Below, one piece after another: positions 32,895-41,119 of a stretch of 64,000 nucleotides of DNA. The position numbers were made by a program, and so were the translations under genes. This stretch comes from Pseudodesulfovibrio sp. GTDB lineage: Bacteria; Desulfobacterota; Desulfovibrionia; Desulfovibrionales; Desulfovibrionaceae. The notes beneath the pieces are model-generated. The model was not told where the DNA came from. It searched no databases and saw only the letters and a program-made list of their open reading frames with translations. Numbering within the stretch: position 1 is the first letter of the stretch; every line of letters begins with the position of its first letter. Location: contig JADGEX010000001.1 of the NCBI GenBank assembly GCA_016744135.1, positions 2,181,029-2,245,028 on the forward strand, given 5' to 3'.

Positions 32895-34816
32895 GCATGA
32901 GAATCTCCGCAATTCTTGATTATATTGACTATGGTCATATGGCGCTGCCTGAATTCCAGCGTGGGTATGTTTGGAATCGCGATCAGGTGAAAGGGCTTTT
33001 CGATTCCCTATACAAACGGCATCCTGTTGGCGGACTATTGGTCTGGGCAACGAGCGCGGGCGAAGCCGTGCATCGTGGGGACAACGCCTTGGCTCCCGGA
33101 GTGGTGAAGCTGTTATTGGACGGACAGCAACGAATAACAACACTTTACGGAGTCCTCCGTGGCAAGGCTCCGAGTTTTTTCGATGGTAACGAGCAGGTCT
33201 TTACAGGCCTTCGATTTCATCTTGCAGAAGAGAGGTTCGCTTTTTACCAACCAAAGAAGATGGAAGGAGATCCTTTGTGGGTTGACGTCACACAACTCAT
33301 GGAAAGTGGCTACGATGGTATTGATGCAATCATCGAGGAAATGGATCCTCCGGTTAAGGGGTGTAATGGAAAACTTAACAAACTTCTTGGGATCAAAGAG
33401 ATTGAGTTGAATATTGAAGAAGTCACAGGGCAAGACAAAACCATCGATGTGGTTGTTGATATTTTCAACAGGGTAAACAGCGGTGGTACCAAGCTCTCAA
33501 AAGGTGATCTTGCCTTGGCAAAGATATGCGCAGATTGGCCTGATGCGCGAGAGGAAATGAGATCCCAGCTCAAAGAGTGGAGTGATTCAGGTTATTCTTT
33601 TTCTGCAGACTGGTTCCTTAGGTCCGTAAACACTGTGCTGACCGGAGAGGCCAAGTTCCAGTTTCTTCACGATCAGAATGTAGAGGATGTTCAGAAAGGG
33701 TTCAAACAGGCTGCCAAGCATATCGACACATGTCTTAATATGATTGGCGCACGATTGGGGCTGGATCATGATCGCGTCTTGTTCGGACGATTTGCCATAC
33801 CCGTGATGGTTAATTTCCTTGAGAGAGAATCCAGACAGTTGGATGAGAAAGAAAGGGATAAACTCGTATTTTGGTTTGTCCAGGCAGGCATGTGGGGACG
33901 CTTTTCCGGTTCAACTGAATCCAAAATTGATGCTGATTTGGCTGCGCTTCAGGGCAGCAACGGACTTGATGATCTGCTGGAGCAATTGCGGCTTTGGCAT
34001 GGATTCCGAGCGGAACCTGATCATTTTACAGGGTGGAGTCTTGGCGCTCGGTTCTACCCGGTTCTCTATTTTCTCACCCGTATGGGCGAGGCAAAAGACT
34101 GGGGAACTGGTTTGCCTCTCAAATCAAGCATGCTCGGTAAGATGAGCAAGCTTGAGGTGCATCACATATTCCCCAAGGCTCAGCTTTATAAAAGAAAATT
34201 TGAGAGAGCAAAGGTGAATGCCATTGCCAATTTTTGTTTCCTGACCAAGGATACAAATTTGAGTATCAGCGACCGGTTGCCTGAAGAGTATTTCCCCGAG
34301 ATTGAAAAGGCTCATCCCGGCGCTTTGGCCTCGCAATGGATTCCCACTGACCCTGAATTGTGGAAAGTCGAGAATTATCTGGATTTCCTTAAAGCCAGAA
34401 AAGAATTGCTCGCAGCAGAGCTTAACCTGCGCATGGAAGAGTTGCTTCATGGCGAAACTCGCTGGTTGTCAGGCGGAACATCGCCAATCCCGGAAAAAAG
34501 CATTGTGGGTGGCATTTCCAATGAACAGGAAGAAGTTGAACTGGAGAACATCAATGCCTGGATGGAGTTAAAAGGCCTTCCGCGTGGGCAGTCTTCATAT
34601 GATTATGCTGACCCCGAAACAGGAGCTCATAAGGCAATCCTTGATCTCGCATGGCCCAACGGCGTGCAGGAAGAATTGAGTCAGCCTGTCGCTGTTCTAT
34701 TGAATGAGACCGTTGAAACAATCAGGATAGCCAGCCAAGCTGGGTATCGTTGTTTCATTTCTCCAGACGAATTCAAGCAGTATGTGGAGCGAGAAATTCT
34801 CGTTTCGGAGGAATAG
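32891..34816 (+). CDS. DUF262/DUF1524 (GmrSD/SspE-like) protein within the hsd operon
   Basis: A 641-residue protein. The N-terminal ParB-like DUF262 region has MALPEFQRGYVWNRDQVKGL, HPVGGLLVWAT and LLLDGQQRITTLYGV, where DGQQR (residue ~76) is the family's NTPase/nickase motif. IFNRVNSGGTKLSKGDLALA is also characteristic. An HNH-like DUF1524 segment follows near 420 (LEVHHIFPKAQLY, NAIANFCFLT). Relatives include GmrSD, BrxU and SspE, which cut modified or unmodified phage DNA. It overlaps hsdS (ATGA) and ends three bases before hsdR, so it is an integral operon member. The C-terminal ~130 residues look like a separate helical module. Confidence 0.88.
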   Translation: MSMRISAILDYIDYGHMALPEFQRGYVWNRDQVKGLFDSLYKRHPVGGLLVWATSAGEAVHRGDNALAPGVVKLLLDGQQRITTLYGVLRGKAPSFFDGNEQVFTGLRFHLAEERFAFYQPKKMEGDPLWVDVTQLMESGYDGIDAIIEEMDPPVKGCNGKLNKLLGIKEIELNIEEVTGQDKTIDVVVDIFNRVNSGGTKLSKGDLALAKICADWPDAREEMRSQLKEWSDSGYSFSADWFLRSVNTVLTGEAKFQFLHDQNVEDVQKGFKQAAKHIDTCLNMIGARLGLDHDRVLFGRFAIPVMVNFLERESRQLDEKERDKLVFWFVQAGMWGRFSGSTESKIDADLAALQGSNGLDDLLEQLRLWHGFRAEPDHFTGWSLGARFYPVLYFLTRMGEAKDWGTGLPLKSSMLGKMSKLEVHHIFPKAQLYKRKFERAKVNAIANFCFLTKDTNLSISDRLPEEYFPEIEKAHPGALASQWIPTDPELWKVENYLDFLKARKELLAAELNLRMEELLHGETRWLSGGTSPIPEKSIVGGISNEQEEVELENINAWMELKGLPRGQSSYDYADPETGAHKAILDLAWPNGVQEELSQPVAVLLNETVETIRIASQAGYRCFISPDEFKQYVEREILVSEE

Positions 34817-34819
34817 ACT

Positions 34820-37800
34820 ATGAGCGTCTTCAGAAAGCCCGAACGTGCGACCCAAAATAGGGTCATTGCCCTGTTCCGTGACGAACTGGAATATCGCTAT
34901 CTTGGCGATTGGTCTGATCGGAACAACAGCAACATCGAAGAAGGACTTCTGACGGATTGGCTCCAAAAGTCTGGCTATTCTTCCGAGCAGATAGCCAGAG
35001 CTCTTTATCTGTTGAAGGTTGATGCGGATAACTACAGCCGTGGGTTGTATGGCAACAATCAGGCTGTTTACGAGCTGCTGCGGTACGGCGTGCCGGTCAA
35101 GATTGAGGCCGGTAAGGTCACTGAGACGGTCCACCTCATCAATTGGGATCAACCGGACAAGAATGATTTTGTCCTTGCCGAAGAGGTGACGCTCAAAGGC
35201 AACCACGAACGCAGGCCCGACCTTGTGCTGTATGTCAACGGTATTGCCGTCGGTGTCATCGAACTCAAGAACAGCCGTGTTTCCATTGGTGACGGTATCC
35301 GCCAACTCATTTCCAACCAACAATCTGATTTCAATGAGTGGTTCTTTTCCACTGCACAATTCCTTTTTGCGGGGAACGATTCCGAAGGGCTGCGGTATGG
35401 CACCATCGGCACCGAGGAAAAGTATTATCTGCAATGGAAGGAGGACGAGCAGGACAATGAAGGATACAAGCTGGACAAGTACCTTCGCAAGATGTGCAGC
35501 AAGGATCGACTGCTCGAACTGATGCATGATTTTGTCGTTTTTGACGGCGGTAAAAAGAAGCTTCCTCGCGTTCATCAGTATTTCGGTATCAAGGCCGCGC
35601 AGGAGCATGTTCGTAGTTACAAGGGCGGCATCATTTGGCATACGCAAGGAAGCGGCAAGAGTATTGTTATGGTGCTGTTGGCCAAGTGGATTCTGGAAAA
35701 CAAGCCTCATGCCCGTGTGGCGGTTATTACCGACCGGGATGAGTTGGACAAACAGATTCAGCGAGTTTTTACCGAAACTGGTGAGGATATAATACGCTCC
35801 AAAAGCGGGCGCGAATTGATGGGCCAACTGGCGCAGGCCAAGCCGCGCCTTTTGTGTTCGTTGGTTCATAAGTTTGGCCGCAAGGACGTCAAGGACCATG
35901 AGGCGTACATCAAGGAGCTGGAATCTCAACCAAGCCAGACCGTTGGCGAGCTGTTCCTTTTTGTAGATGAATGTCATCGAACACAAAGCGGCAAGCTGCA
36001 TCAGATCATGAAGGCCATGCTGCCCAATGCTGTCTTTATAGGTTTCACAGGCACACCACTTCTCAAGAAGGACAAGAAGACCAGCCTGGAGGTCTTTGGA
36101 GACTATATTCATACCTACAAATTTGGTGAGGCCGTAGAGGATAAGGTCGTGCTCGATCTCATGTATGAGGCTCGGGATATCGACCAGCGGCTCAGCTCTG
36201 AAGATGGCGTTGATGCATGGTTCGAGGCGAAGACCAAGACCTTGAACGACTGGCAGAAGGACGAGTTGAAAAAGCACTGGGGCACCATGCAGAAGGTGCT
36301 CAGCTCAAAGTCCCGCATGAATCGGATTGTGACGGACATCATCACTGATTTTGGAGTGAAGTCGTATCTGTCCGGTGAACACAGAAATGCGATGCTCGTT
36401 GCATCCAGCATGTACGAGGCCGCCAAGTATTACACGCTTTTCCAGTCAACGTTGCTTAAAGGAAAATGCGCCATCATCACGTCCTACAATCCGAGTGCTG
36501 GGGATGTGTCGAAGGAAGATGTGGGCGCGAATACTGAGACGGAAAAAGAATTTCTTTATAACACCTACACAGACCTGTTGAAGGACGTGACGCCAAAAGG
36601 TGAGATGTCCAAGACCGAGACATATGAGGAAGATGCCAAGCGACTCTTCGTCAAGCAACCGGCCAATATGAAGCTCCTTATTGTGGTCAATAAGCTTTTG
36701 ACAGGTTTTGACGCACCTCCCTGTACCTGTCTTTTCATCGATAAACATATGCAGGACCACGGTCTTTTTCAGGCTATTTGTCGCACCAACCGCCTCGATG
36801 GTGACGAGAAACCCTTCGGGCGCATTGTCGATTACAAGGATCTCTTCAAGAAGGTCGAAAATGCGATTTCCGTCTACACGTCGGAATTGGACCACGGGGC
36901 CGGGGAATCAGATCCTCAAATCATGTTGCGGGATCGAATGACGACAGGCCGCGAACGCCTTGAGAACACACTCGAAGCGATCGCCTTACTCTGTGAGCCT
37001 GTCGAACCACCCAAGGGAAATCTGGAGCATATTCATTATTTTTGTGGCAACACGGAAATTCCCGCAGATTTGGAAGAACGTGAGCCTCGGCGCGTCGCTC
37101 TCTACAAAGCAACCGCCTCATTGGTCCGAGCGTATGCGAATATCGTCAACGAAATGGAGTCAGCAGGATATTCTCAGGCTGAGGCTGACAGCATAAAGCG
37201 GCAGGTTGAGGACTATATAGCCCTGAGGGATACCATCAAAAAGGCGAGCGGTGAGATTCTTGATTTCAAGCCGTTTGAGTCCGACATGCGCCATCTCATC
37301 GATACCTATATAGAGGCCGATGGACCGCGTAAGATTTCTCCCTTTGACGAGATGCCTTTGCTGGATCTTATTGTGAACGCAGGAATTGCTGAAGCCATCG
37401 GGACCAAGCTTGGTGATCTCAAAGGCGACAAGAATGCCGTCGCAGAAACCATTGAGAATAACGTTCGTAGTAAGATCATCAAGGAACACCTGAACAATCC
37501 GGCATTTTATGAGAAAATGTCCGAGTTGCTGGACGAAATTATCGCCGCTCGCAAGGCTAAGGCCATCGAATATGAGGAGTACCTGAAGAAAATAGCCGAG
37601 CTGGCCAGTCAGGTTCAATCAGGCATGACGGAGGATATGCCCAAATCCCTCGATACCAATGCAAAACGCGCTTTGTACGACAACATTGGGCAAGATGAAG
37701 ACCTTGCGTTGAAGATTGATCAGGTCGTGCATGAAGTACGCCCGGATGATTGGCGTGGTGTGCAAGCCAAGGAACGGGTTATCAAGGCCGGACTGTATGG

Positions 37801-37867
37801 TATTTTGCAGGATCAAGCTGAGGTTGAGCGTGTGTTCCAGATTGTTATTGAGCAGAAGGAATACTAA
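34820..37867 (+). CDS. hsdR: type I restriction enzyme motor/nuclease subunit (HsdR)
   Basis: A 1,015-residue protein with GGAGGAATAGACT before the ATG. The N-terminal PD-(D/E)xK nuclease is at residues ~130-155 (RRPDLVLYVNGIAVGVIELK). The motor follows: Walker A IIWHTQGSGKSIVMVLLAK near 275, DECH box LFLFVDECHRTQSGK near 380, VFIGFTGTPL and the second lobe with LLIVVNKLLTGFDAP and AICRTNRLDGDEKPFGRIVDY. The C-terminal helical region docks on the methyltransferase. All expected parts are present, so the enzyme should be active. It overlaps the metallopeptidase start by one base. Confidence 0.95.
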   Translation: MSVFRKPERATQNRVIALFRDELEYRYLGDWSDRNNSNIEEGLLTDWLQKSGYSSEQIARALYLLKVDADNYSRGLYGNNQAVYELLRYGVPVKIEAGKVTETVHLINWDQPDKNDFVLAEEVTLKGNHERRPDLVLYVNGIAVGVIELKNSRVSIGDGIRQLISNQQSDFNEWFFSTAQFLFAGNDSEGLRYGTIGTEEKYYLQWKEDEQDNEGYKLDKYLRKMCSKDRLLELMHDFVVFDGGKKKLPRVHQYFGIKAAQEHVRSYKGGIIWHTQGSGKSIVMVLLAKWILENKPHARVAVITDRDELDKQIQRVFTETGEDIIRSKSGRELMGQLAQAKPRLLCSLVHKFGRKDVKDHEAYIKELESQPSQTVGELFLFVDECHRTQSGKLHQIMKAMLPNAVFIGFTGTPLLKKDKKTSLEVFGDYIHTYKFGEAVEDKVVLDLMYEARDIDQRLSSEDGVDAWFEAKTKTLNDWQKDELKKHWGTMQKVLSSKSRMNRIVTDIITDFGVKSYLSGEHRNAMLVASSMYEAAKYYTLFQSTLLKGKCAIITSYNPSAGDVSKEDVGANTETEKEFLYNTYTDLLKDVTPKGEMSKTETYEEDAKRLFVKQPANMKLLIVVNKLLTGFDAPPCTCLFIDKHMQDHGLFQAICRTNRLDGDEKPFGRIVDYKDLFKKVENAISVYTSELDHGAGESDPQIMLRDRMTTGRERLENTLEAIALLCEPVEPPKGNLEHIHYFCGNTEIPADLEEREPRRVALYKATASLVRAYANIVNEMESAGYSQAEADSIKRQVEDYIALRDTIKKASGEILDFKPFESDMRHLIDTYIEADGPRKISPFDEMPLLDLIVNAGIAEAIGTKLGDLKGDKNAVAETIENNVRSKIIKEHLNNPAFYEKMSELLDEIIAARKAKAIEYEEYLKKIAELASQVQSGMTEDMPKSLDTNAKRALYDNIGQDEDLALKIDQVVHEVRPDDWRGVQAKERVIKAGLYGILQDQAEVERVFQIVIEQKEY

Positions 37868-38583
37868 TGGTTTCGCGGATTGATCTCGGCGAAATACCCG
37901 TGGATGTCGTTCGTAAGGATATCAAGAATATTCATCTCAGTGTGAATCCGCCGGACGGAAGAGTTCGTATTTCTGCGCCGTTGAGACTGGACCTTGATAC
38001 CATACGCGTTTTCGCAATCTCGAAACTCGCCTGGATCAAGAAAGAGCAACGAAAGATGCGCGAGCAGGAGCGAGAGACTCCGCGAGAATATTTGGAGCGT
38101 GAGAGTCATTACCTATGGGGACGCCGTTATCTTATGGAAATAGTTGAGGCAGAAAGACCGCCGTTTGTCTCCCTCAAGCACAAGGTAATGGTTTTGTCTG
38201 TTCGTCCTGGTACATCTGAGGAAAATCGGAAGAAAGTCGTGGATGAATGGTATCGAGCATGCCTCAGGGAAAAGGCCGAGCCTTTGATTGCCGAATGGGA
38301 GCCTCGTTTGGGCGTGAAGGTAAATCGCCTGTTTATCCAGCGAATGAAAACACGGTGGGGAAGTTGCAATTCTGATCGTGGTTACGTTCGGCTCAACACC
38401 CACGTCGCCAAGAAGCCGATTAAATGCCTTGAGTACCTTCTCGTTCACGAGATGCTTCACATCATTGAACCAACTCATAATGCTCATTTCAAGGCCCTGT
38501 TGGAAAAGCATGTCCCCCAATGGGAGCACCTCCGGCGGTTGCTGAATCGCCTCCCAGTGAGCCATGAGGAGTGGGGGTATTGA
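37867..38583 (+). CDS. YgjP/DUF45-type zinc metallopeptidase
   Basis: A 238-residue protein with the DUF45 pattern: KNIHLSVNPPDGRVRISAPL near the N-terminus, FAISKLAWIKKEQ, RMKTRWGSCNSDRGYVRLN and the gluzincin site LLVHEMLHIIEPTHNAHF near residue 195, with HEMLH plus a downstream His as zinc ligands. Members are often linked to type I R-M operons, where their role is not established; control of HsdR by proteolysis is one idea. Its ATG overlaps the hsdR stop, so it is co-translated. Confidence 0.9.
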   Translation: MVSRIDLGEIPVDVVRKDIKNIHLSVNPPDGRVRISAPLRLDLDTIRVFAISKLAWIKKEQRKMREQERETPREYLERESHYLWGRRYLMEIVEAERPPFVSLKHKVMVLSVRPGTSEENRKKVVDEWYRACLREKAEPLIAEWEPRLGVKVNRLFIQRMKTRWGSCNSDRGYVRLNTHVAKKPIKCLEYLLVHEMLHIIEPTHNAHFKALLEKHVPQWEHLRRLLNRLPVSHEEWGY

Positions 38584-38669
38584 TTTCTAAAGTGGTACAA
38601 TAATGTAGTATTTATTTTGGAGTTGTCGATGAGTTCTGTGGTTTTTGTGTCTTAACTAAATTCTTTCGA

Positions 38670-38805
38670 CAATCCTCAAGGTCCGTCCCACACATCAACC
38701 GCGAATTGTTCCCTGGGGAGAAAGGCGAATCTTTTTTGAACAGCCAGAGTCTGTTTGATCTGACTACAAGATTATTTTTCTTTTATTCAGACAGACGTCC
38801 TCCAT
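38670..38805 (-). pseudogene. decayed copy of the small FPxGR-type ORF
   Basis: Leftward from ATG 38805 the frame has stops at codon 14 and again after IRG. The middle reads SDQTDSGCSKKIRLSPQG, resembling EQTDSNKDWVSVFPSGR of the ORF at 40047-40262 at both DNA and protein level, and nucleotide similarity continues into GTTGATGTGTGGGACGGACC. It looks like a broken family member. Confidence 0.35.
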
Positions 38806-38920
38806 TTTGAGATTTCTAATTATGGGTTTGTCGGCATAGAATAGGGGGTATGACTTGTTAAAAGGCAGAGGTCCACGAAGTGGATAGCTCATTGCCGACG
38901 GGGTTCTCACTGATAAGGAG

Positions 38921-38988
38921 CTCCCCTTTCTTCAAAAGATAGGGGGCGGGGAAGGGCAGGCGCCAGGCGCTTGGCTCATTGCGCCTGA
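38921..38988 (-). repeat. GGCGC palindrome with flanking GC-rich block, copy 1
   Basis: CAGGCGCCAGGCGCTTGG with a second GCGCCTG arm at 38982. The adjoining block (CCCCTTT...AAAAGATAGGGGGCGGGG) is homologous to 40869-40928. Confidence 0.6.
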
Positions 38989-39220
38989 GTTTATGCCGTA
39001 ACGGAGGAAACAATATTTGATACCATTGCGACCTAAAATCTTGCTAAAAGGACTGTGTAAAATCTGATTTATGGTCTGAAGGGATTGGCAATCATTTTAA
39101 CTCTGAGGCCCTTGGAAATGTCTCGTATATTAACTGGGAAGACGATTTTGGGGGGAGATTCTCCGGTTCAGGTGAACGGGTACGTGAGATTCGAGTTTAA
39201 TATTGATACGGCCAATTGAT

Positions 39221-39421
39221 TTATGATCGAGCAAAATCGTTATTCCTCTCCACCCCCGTCTTTTTTTGCCTGCTGAGAGTTTTTTCCTTTTCCCTCGCGG
39301 CCCTCAAATCTGGAGTACCGCAAATCCAAATTGATGACCTCCCCATCGGAAACATTCTGTCTAAGAGATCCTCCGTTCTTTCTTGGGGTTTTTTGGGGTC
39401 ATTTGATGTTTTTTTATTCAT
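39221..39421 (-). CDS. small FPxGR-type ORF 1
   Basis: A 66-residue candidate: NDPKKPQERTEDLLDRMFPM, then GRSSIWICGTPDLR and a basic tail. It shares FPxGR-x5-CGxP with the ORF at 40047-40262, with the same spacing. No good ribosome site; a GGCGC palindrome lies 60 bp upstream. An overlapping plus-strand ORF is less convincing. Confidence 0.35.
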   Translation of the reverse strand: MNKKTSNDPKKPQERTEDLLDRMFPMGRSSIWICGTPDLRAAREKEKTLSRQKKTGVERNNDFARS

Positions 39422-39480
39422 AGAGATTAATCTTTGAAGGTCTGGTTATATATCCGACCTGCTTCTCTTCATTCAAACGC

Positions 39481-39500
39481 CAGGCGCCTAGCTCATTGGA
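39481..39500 (-). repeat. GGCGC palindrome, copy 2
   Basis: CAGGCGCCTAGCTCATTG, close in sequence to copy 1 (CAGGCGCTTGGCTCATTG). Confidence 0.55.
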
Positions 39501-39640
39501 TTTGTCGACACGCTCTGGATAGATGAGGATTGTGCGCCTTAGATATCTAAAATCATAGACTAATTCGAGTCAATATCTCCAGTGATGACTGATTTCAATA
39601 ATCACACTGCTACTCCTGATACTACTTCGTTTATTAAGAA

Positions 39641-39697
39641 AGGTAACAGAATTTGTTAATGATTACGATGCTGTTACTACCGTTACCGTTGTTACCA
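39641..39697. repeat. iteron-like GGTAAC cluster 1
   Basis: AGGTAACAG at 39641, then on the minus strand GGTAACAACGGTAACGGT and GTAACAG in 39672-39697. The same core recurs at 40944-40970 and 41029. Confidence 0.5.
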
Positions 39698-39772
39698 CAT
39701 GAGAATGAGAAACTGAGGGCAGAGATTGTTTATACATGACAATTTGAATTACAGGCCTCAACGGAGTGATAA

Positions 39773-39868
39773 ATGGGAAAACAGGCTAAACCGCTACCTA
39801 ACGAGGTTGTTGAAAGAGAAGTAATTCAGGCAGTGATGAGTTTAAAAGGCAGACTGGTGTTGTCATGA
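39773..39868 (+). CDS. possible 31-residue ORF
   Basis: ATG with CGGAGTGATAA before it encodes MGKQAKPLPNEVVEREVIQA and a short end. It may be the start of a frameshifted gene; nothing else supports it. Confidence 0.2.
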   Translation: MGKQAKPLPNEVVEREVIQAVMSLKGRLVLS

Positions 39869-39925
39869 AGAAGACTTCGTCCAAATGAACAGTCTGGTAA
39901 GTGGAGGCTCCGATTTGTTGTGCGT

Positions 39926-39942
39926 CAGGCGCTTAGCGCTTG
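39926..39942. repeat. GGCGC palindrome, copy 3
   Basis: CAGGCGCTTAGCGCTTG, a near-perfect inverted repeat. Confidence 0.55.
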
Positions 39943-40020
39943 CACCACACTGGGTTGTCTTTAGCCGGAACCTGAGGAGATTCATAAACTCTACTGAAAT
40001 TTGGGCGGAGATTGTGTGCT

Positions 40021-40057
40021 ATAATGGATAACATCAGGCCCAGAAGTTATCCATTAT
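40021..40057. repeat. 12-bp perfect inverted repeat
   Basis: ATAATGGATAAC and GTTATCCATTAT separated by 13 bases. The right arm overlaps the stop of the small ORF that ends at 40047; possible terminator or protein site. A related word (GAAGTTATTCATTATC) overlaps the stop of the ORF that ends at 40377. Confidence 0.5.
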
Positions 40058-40262
40058 CCGAGTGAGGAGGAGAGACTTTCTCCCGTCCCTTCTTTAAGGT
40101 TGTTTCTGAAGTGCTTTCCGACTGCCTTAACAAGTCAGGAAAGTTTGGTCCTCCACAGGTCAACTTTTTAAATCGTCCTGACGGGAAAACGCTTACCCAA
40201 TCTTTATTTGAGTCTGTTTGCTCGTAGGCGGTTTCGATAGCTGTCTTTGCCATGAAGTCCAT
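40047..40262 (-). CDS. small FPxGR-type ORF 2
   Basis: A 71-residue candidate from ATG 40262 (MDFMAKTAIETAYEQTDSNK), with GGAGGAAGAGACGCAGGA upstream and a GGCGC palindrome 18 bp before the start. The middle is WVSVFPSGRFKKLTCGGPNF and the end SPPHSDNG. It shares motif spacing with the ORF at 39221 and its 3' DNA (TGATAATGAATAAC versus GGATAATGGATAAC) with the ORF at 40377. No known family is recognised. Confidence 0.45.
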   Translation of the reverse strand: MDFMAKTAIETAYEQTDSNKDWVSVFPSGRFKKLTCGGPNFPDLLRQSESTSETTLKKGREKVSPPHSDNG

Positions 40263-40279
40263 TCCTGCGTCTCTTCCTC

Positions 40280-40296
40280 CAGGCGCTAAGCGCCTA
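40280..40296. repeat. GGCGC palindrome, copy 4
   Basis: CAGGCGCTAAGCGCCTA. Perfect AGGCGCT/AGCGCCT arms. Confidence 0.6.
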
Positions 40297-40376
40297 CCTC
40301 TAATCTCAAATTCACCCCCCACAGGAGTCCCGGCATGATCACAATGTGGTGTGCGGATAAAGCTATAACTTTGAAG

Positions 40377-40583
40377 TTATTCATTATCACGAGTCGTAGG
40401 CTGGAGTTTTTCCTTATCTTTTGAAATGAATGCCAAGCGTTTTTCCGAGGCGGTACAGGGTCTATCTAGAGGCCCCAAACAATGTAATTTCCCTGAATGA
40501 TTTGGGAGAAAGAAACTGATTTCTTCCTCACTCAAATCCTCTTTGAAGATAACCAACTTTTGTGAAGATTTTTCCTTTTTCAT
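40377..40583 (-). CDS. small FPxGR-type ORF 3
   Basis: A 68-residue candidate from ATG 40583 with GGAGAGGTCAAAT upstream. It reads MKKEKSSQKLVIFKEDLSEE, then ISFFLPNHSGKLHCLGPLDR and a charged tail ending TTRDNE. The FLPxHSG...CxGP stretch is a variant of the motif in its neighbours. The end of the gene is similar in DNA to the end of the ORF at 40047, suggesting duplication. Confidence 0.45.
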   Translation of the reverse strand: MKKEKSSQKLVIFKEDLSEEEISFFLPNHSGKLHCLGPLDRPCTASEKRLAFISKDKEKLQPTTRDNE

Positions 40584-40648
40584 ATTTGACCTCTCCATTC
40601 CGGTAACTACACCCCATTAGAGCGTTCAGTCCAGTTATTCTGTTTTTT

Positions 40649-40789
40649 CTAGGCGCTATGCGCCTGCATTTCGGCTGTAATGGGATCTCTTACACTTTTA
40701 CGAGGGTAGTTGCCGTTCCACGCCCTCAAACGATTGTAAGCGGTTGTTGTGGGCTTTGTGGAGGCTGGGGGTTCGATCTCTGCCATCAT
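40649..40789 (-). CDS. possible 46-residue ORF ending in a palindrome
   Basis: From ATG 40789 (AAGAGGA seven bases upstream): MMAEIEPPASTKPTTTAYNR, then LRAWNGNYPRKSVRDPITAE. The last codons are supplied by the GGCGC palindrome at 40650-40667. No family is recognised. Confidence 0.25.
   Translation of the reverse strand: MMAEIEPPASTKPTTTAYNRLRAWNGNYPRKSVRDPITAEMQAHSA
40650..40667. repeat. GGCGC palindrome, copy 5
   Basis: TAGGCGCTATGCGCCTGC, perfect GGCGC-TAT-GCGCC. Confidence 0.55.
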
Positions 40790-40868
40790 TCCAATCCTCT
40801 TTTTATTTTCAAACATTTTAAAAATTTTTGGAAGGTTCAATCTTTGAATCGATTTCGATAAGGGGCCA

Positions 40869-40928
40869 CCCCCTTTATGAAAAGTAGGGGGTAGGGGAGG
40901 GGTTAGTGCTAAGCGCCTGGCCCATCAT
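40869..40928 (-). repeat. GC-rich block with GGCGC palindrome, copy 6
   Basis: CCCCCTTT...AAAGTAGGGGGTAGGGGAGGG followed by AGTGCTAAGCGCCTGGCC. It is homologous to 38921-38980 in the same orientation. Confidence 0.6.
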
Positions 40929-40943
40929 ACTTGCTGTTTATAG

Positions 40944-40970
40944 GTGGTAACAGTGGTAACAGTGGTAAAA
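40944..40970 (+). repeat. three tandem 9-bp iterons (GTGGTAACA)
   Basis: GTGGTAACA, GTGGTAACA, GTGGTAAAA without spacers, 150 bp beyond the end of the primase gene. Direct repeats of this kind mark initiator binding sites in P4-like and iteron replicons. Confidence 0.65.
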
Positions 40971-41014
40971 TGCATGGAATTGTTGATTAATATTGATACT
41001 AGCGCTCAAAAAAG

Positions 41015-41056
41015 AACTGGTATCAAAGGTAACAAATGTCACCCTTGATACCAGTT
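41015..41056. repeat. 42-bp imperfect palindrome next to the iterons
   Basis: Arms AACTGGTATCAA/TTGATACCAGTT continue inward as GGTAAC/GTCACC, giving 19-bp arms with two mismatches and a 4-nt centre. It lies between the iterons and the primase stop. An origin element or a terminator for the leftward primase operon are both possible. Confidence 0.6.
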
Positions 41057-41119
41057 TGATTAGTGTTATTGACTATGGGGGCAGAGGTGTTCATGCTCAG
41101 CCATAATTAGTCGTTTCTG

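Larger units (their letters stand above)
38584..41119. other. 2.5-kb junction region between cargo and mobility modules
   Basis: No long gene. It contains short related ORFs on the minus strand, at least six GGCGC palindromes, two ~60-bp homologous blocks (38921-38980 and 40869-40928), GGTAACA-type repeats and a 42-bp palindrome. Everything converges here: the defence genes end at 38583 and the primase ends at 41120. A replication origin or regulatory centre is the best guess. Confidence 0.6.

Noticed and set aside
34697-36277. 526-residue open frame antisense to hsdR
   Set aside because: It is the complement of a clearly coding, motif-rich gene; long antisense frames arise from its codon bias. 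No ribosome site or domain.
39216-39437. 73-residue rightward ORF opposite small ORF 1
   Set aside because: Hydrophobic composition is explained by the complement of a charged frame; the minus-strand frame shares a motif with its neighbours.
38584-41119. CRISPR array in the repeat-rich junction
   Set aside because: Repeats are short palindromes and iterons at irregular spacing, without constant repeat-spacer structure or cas genes.
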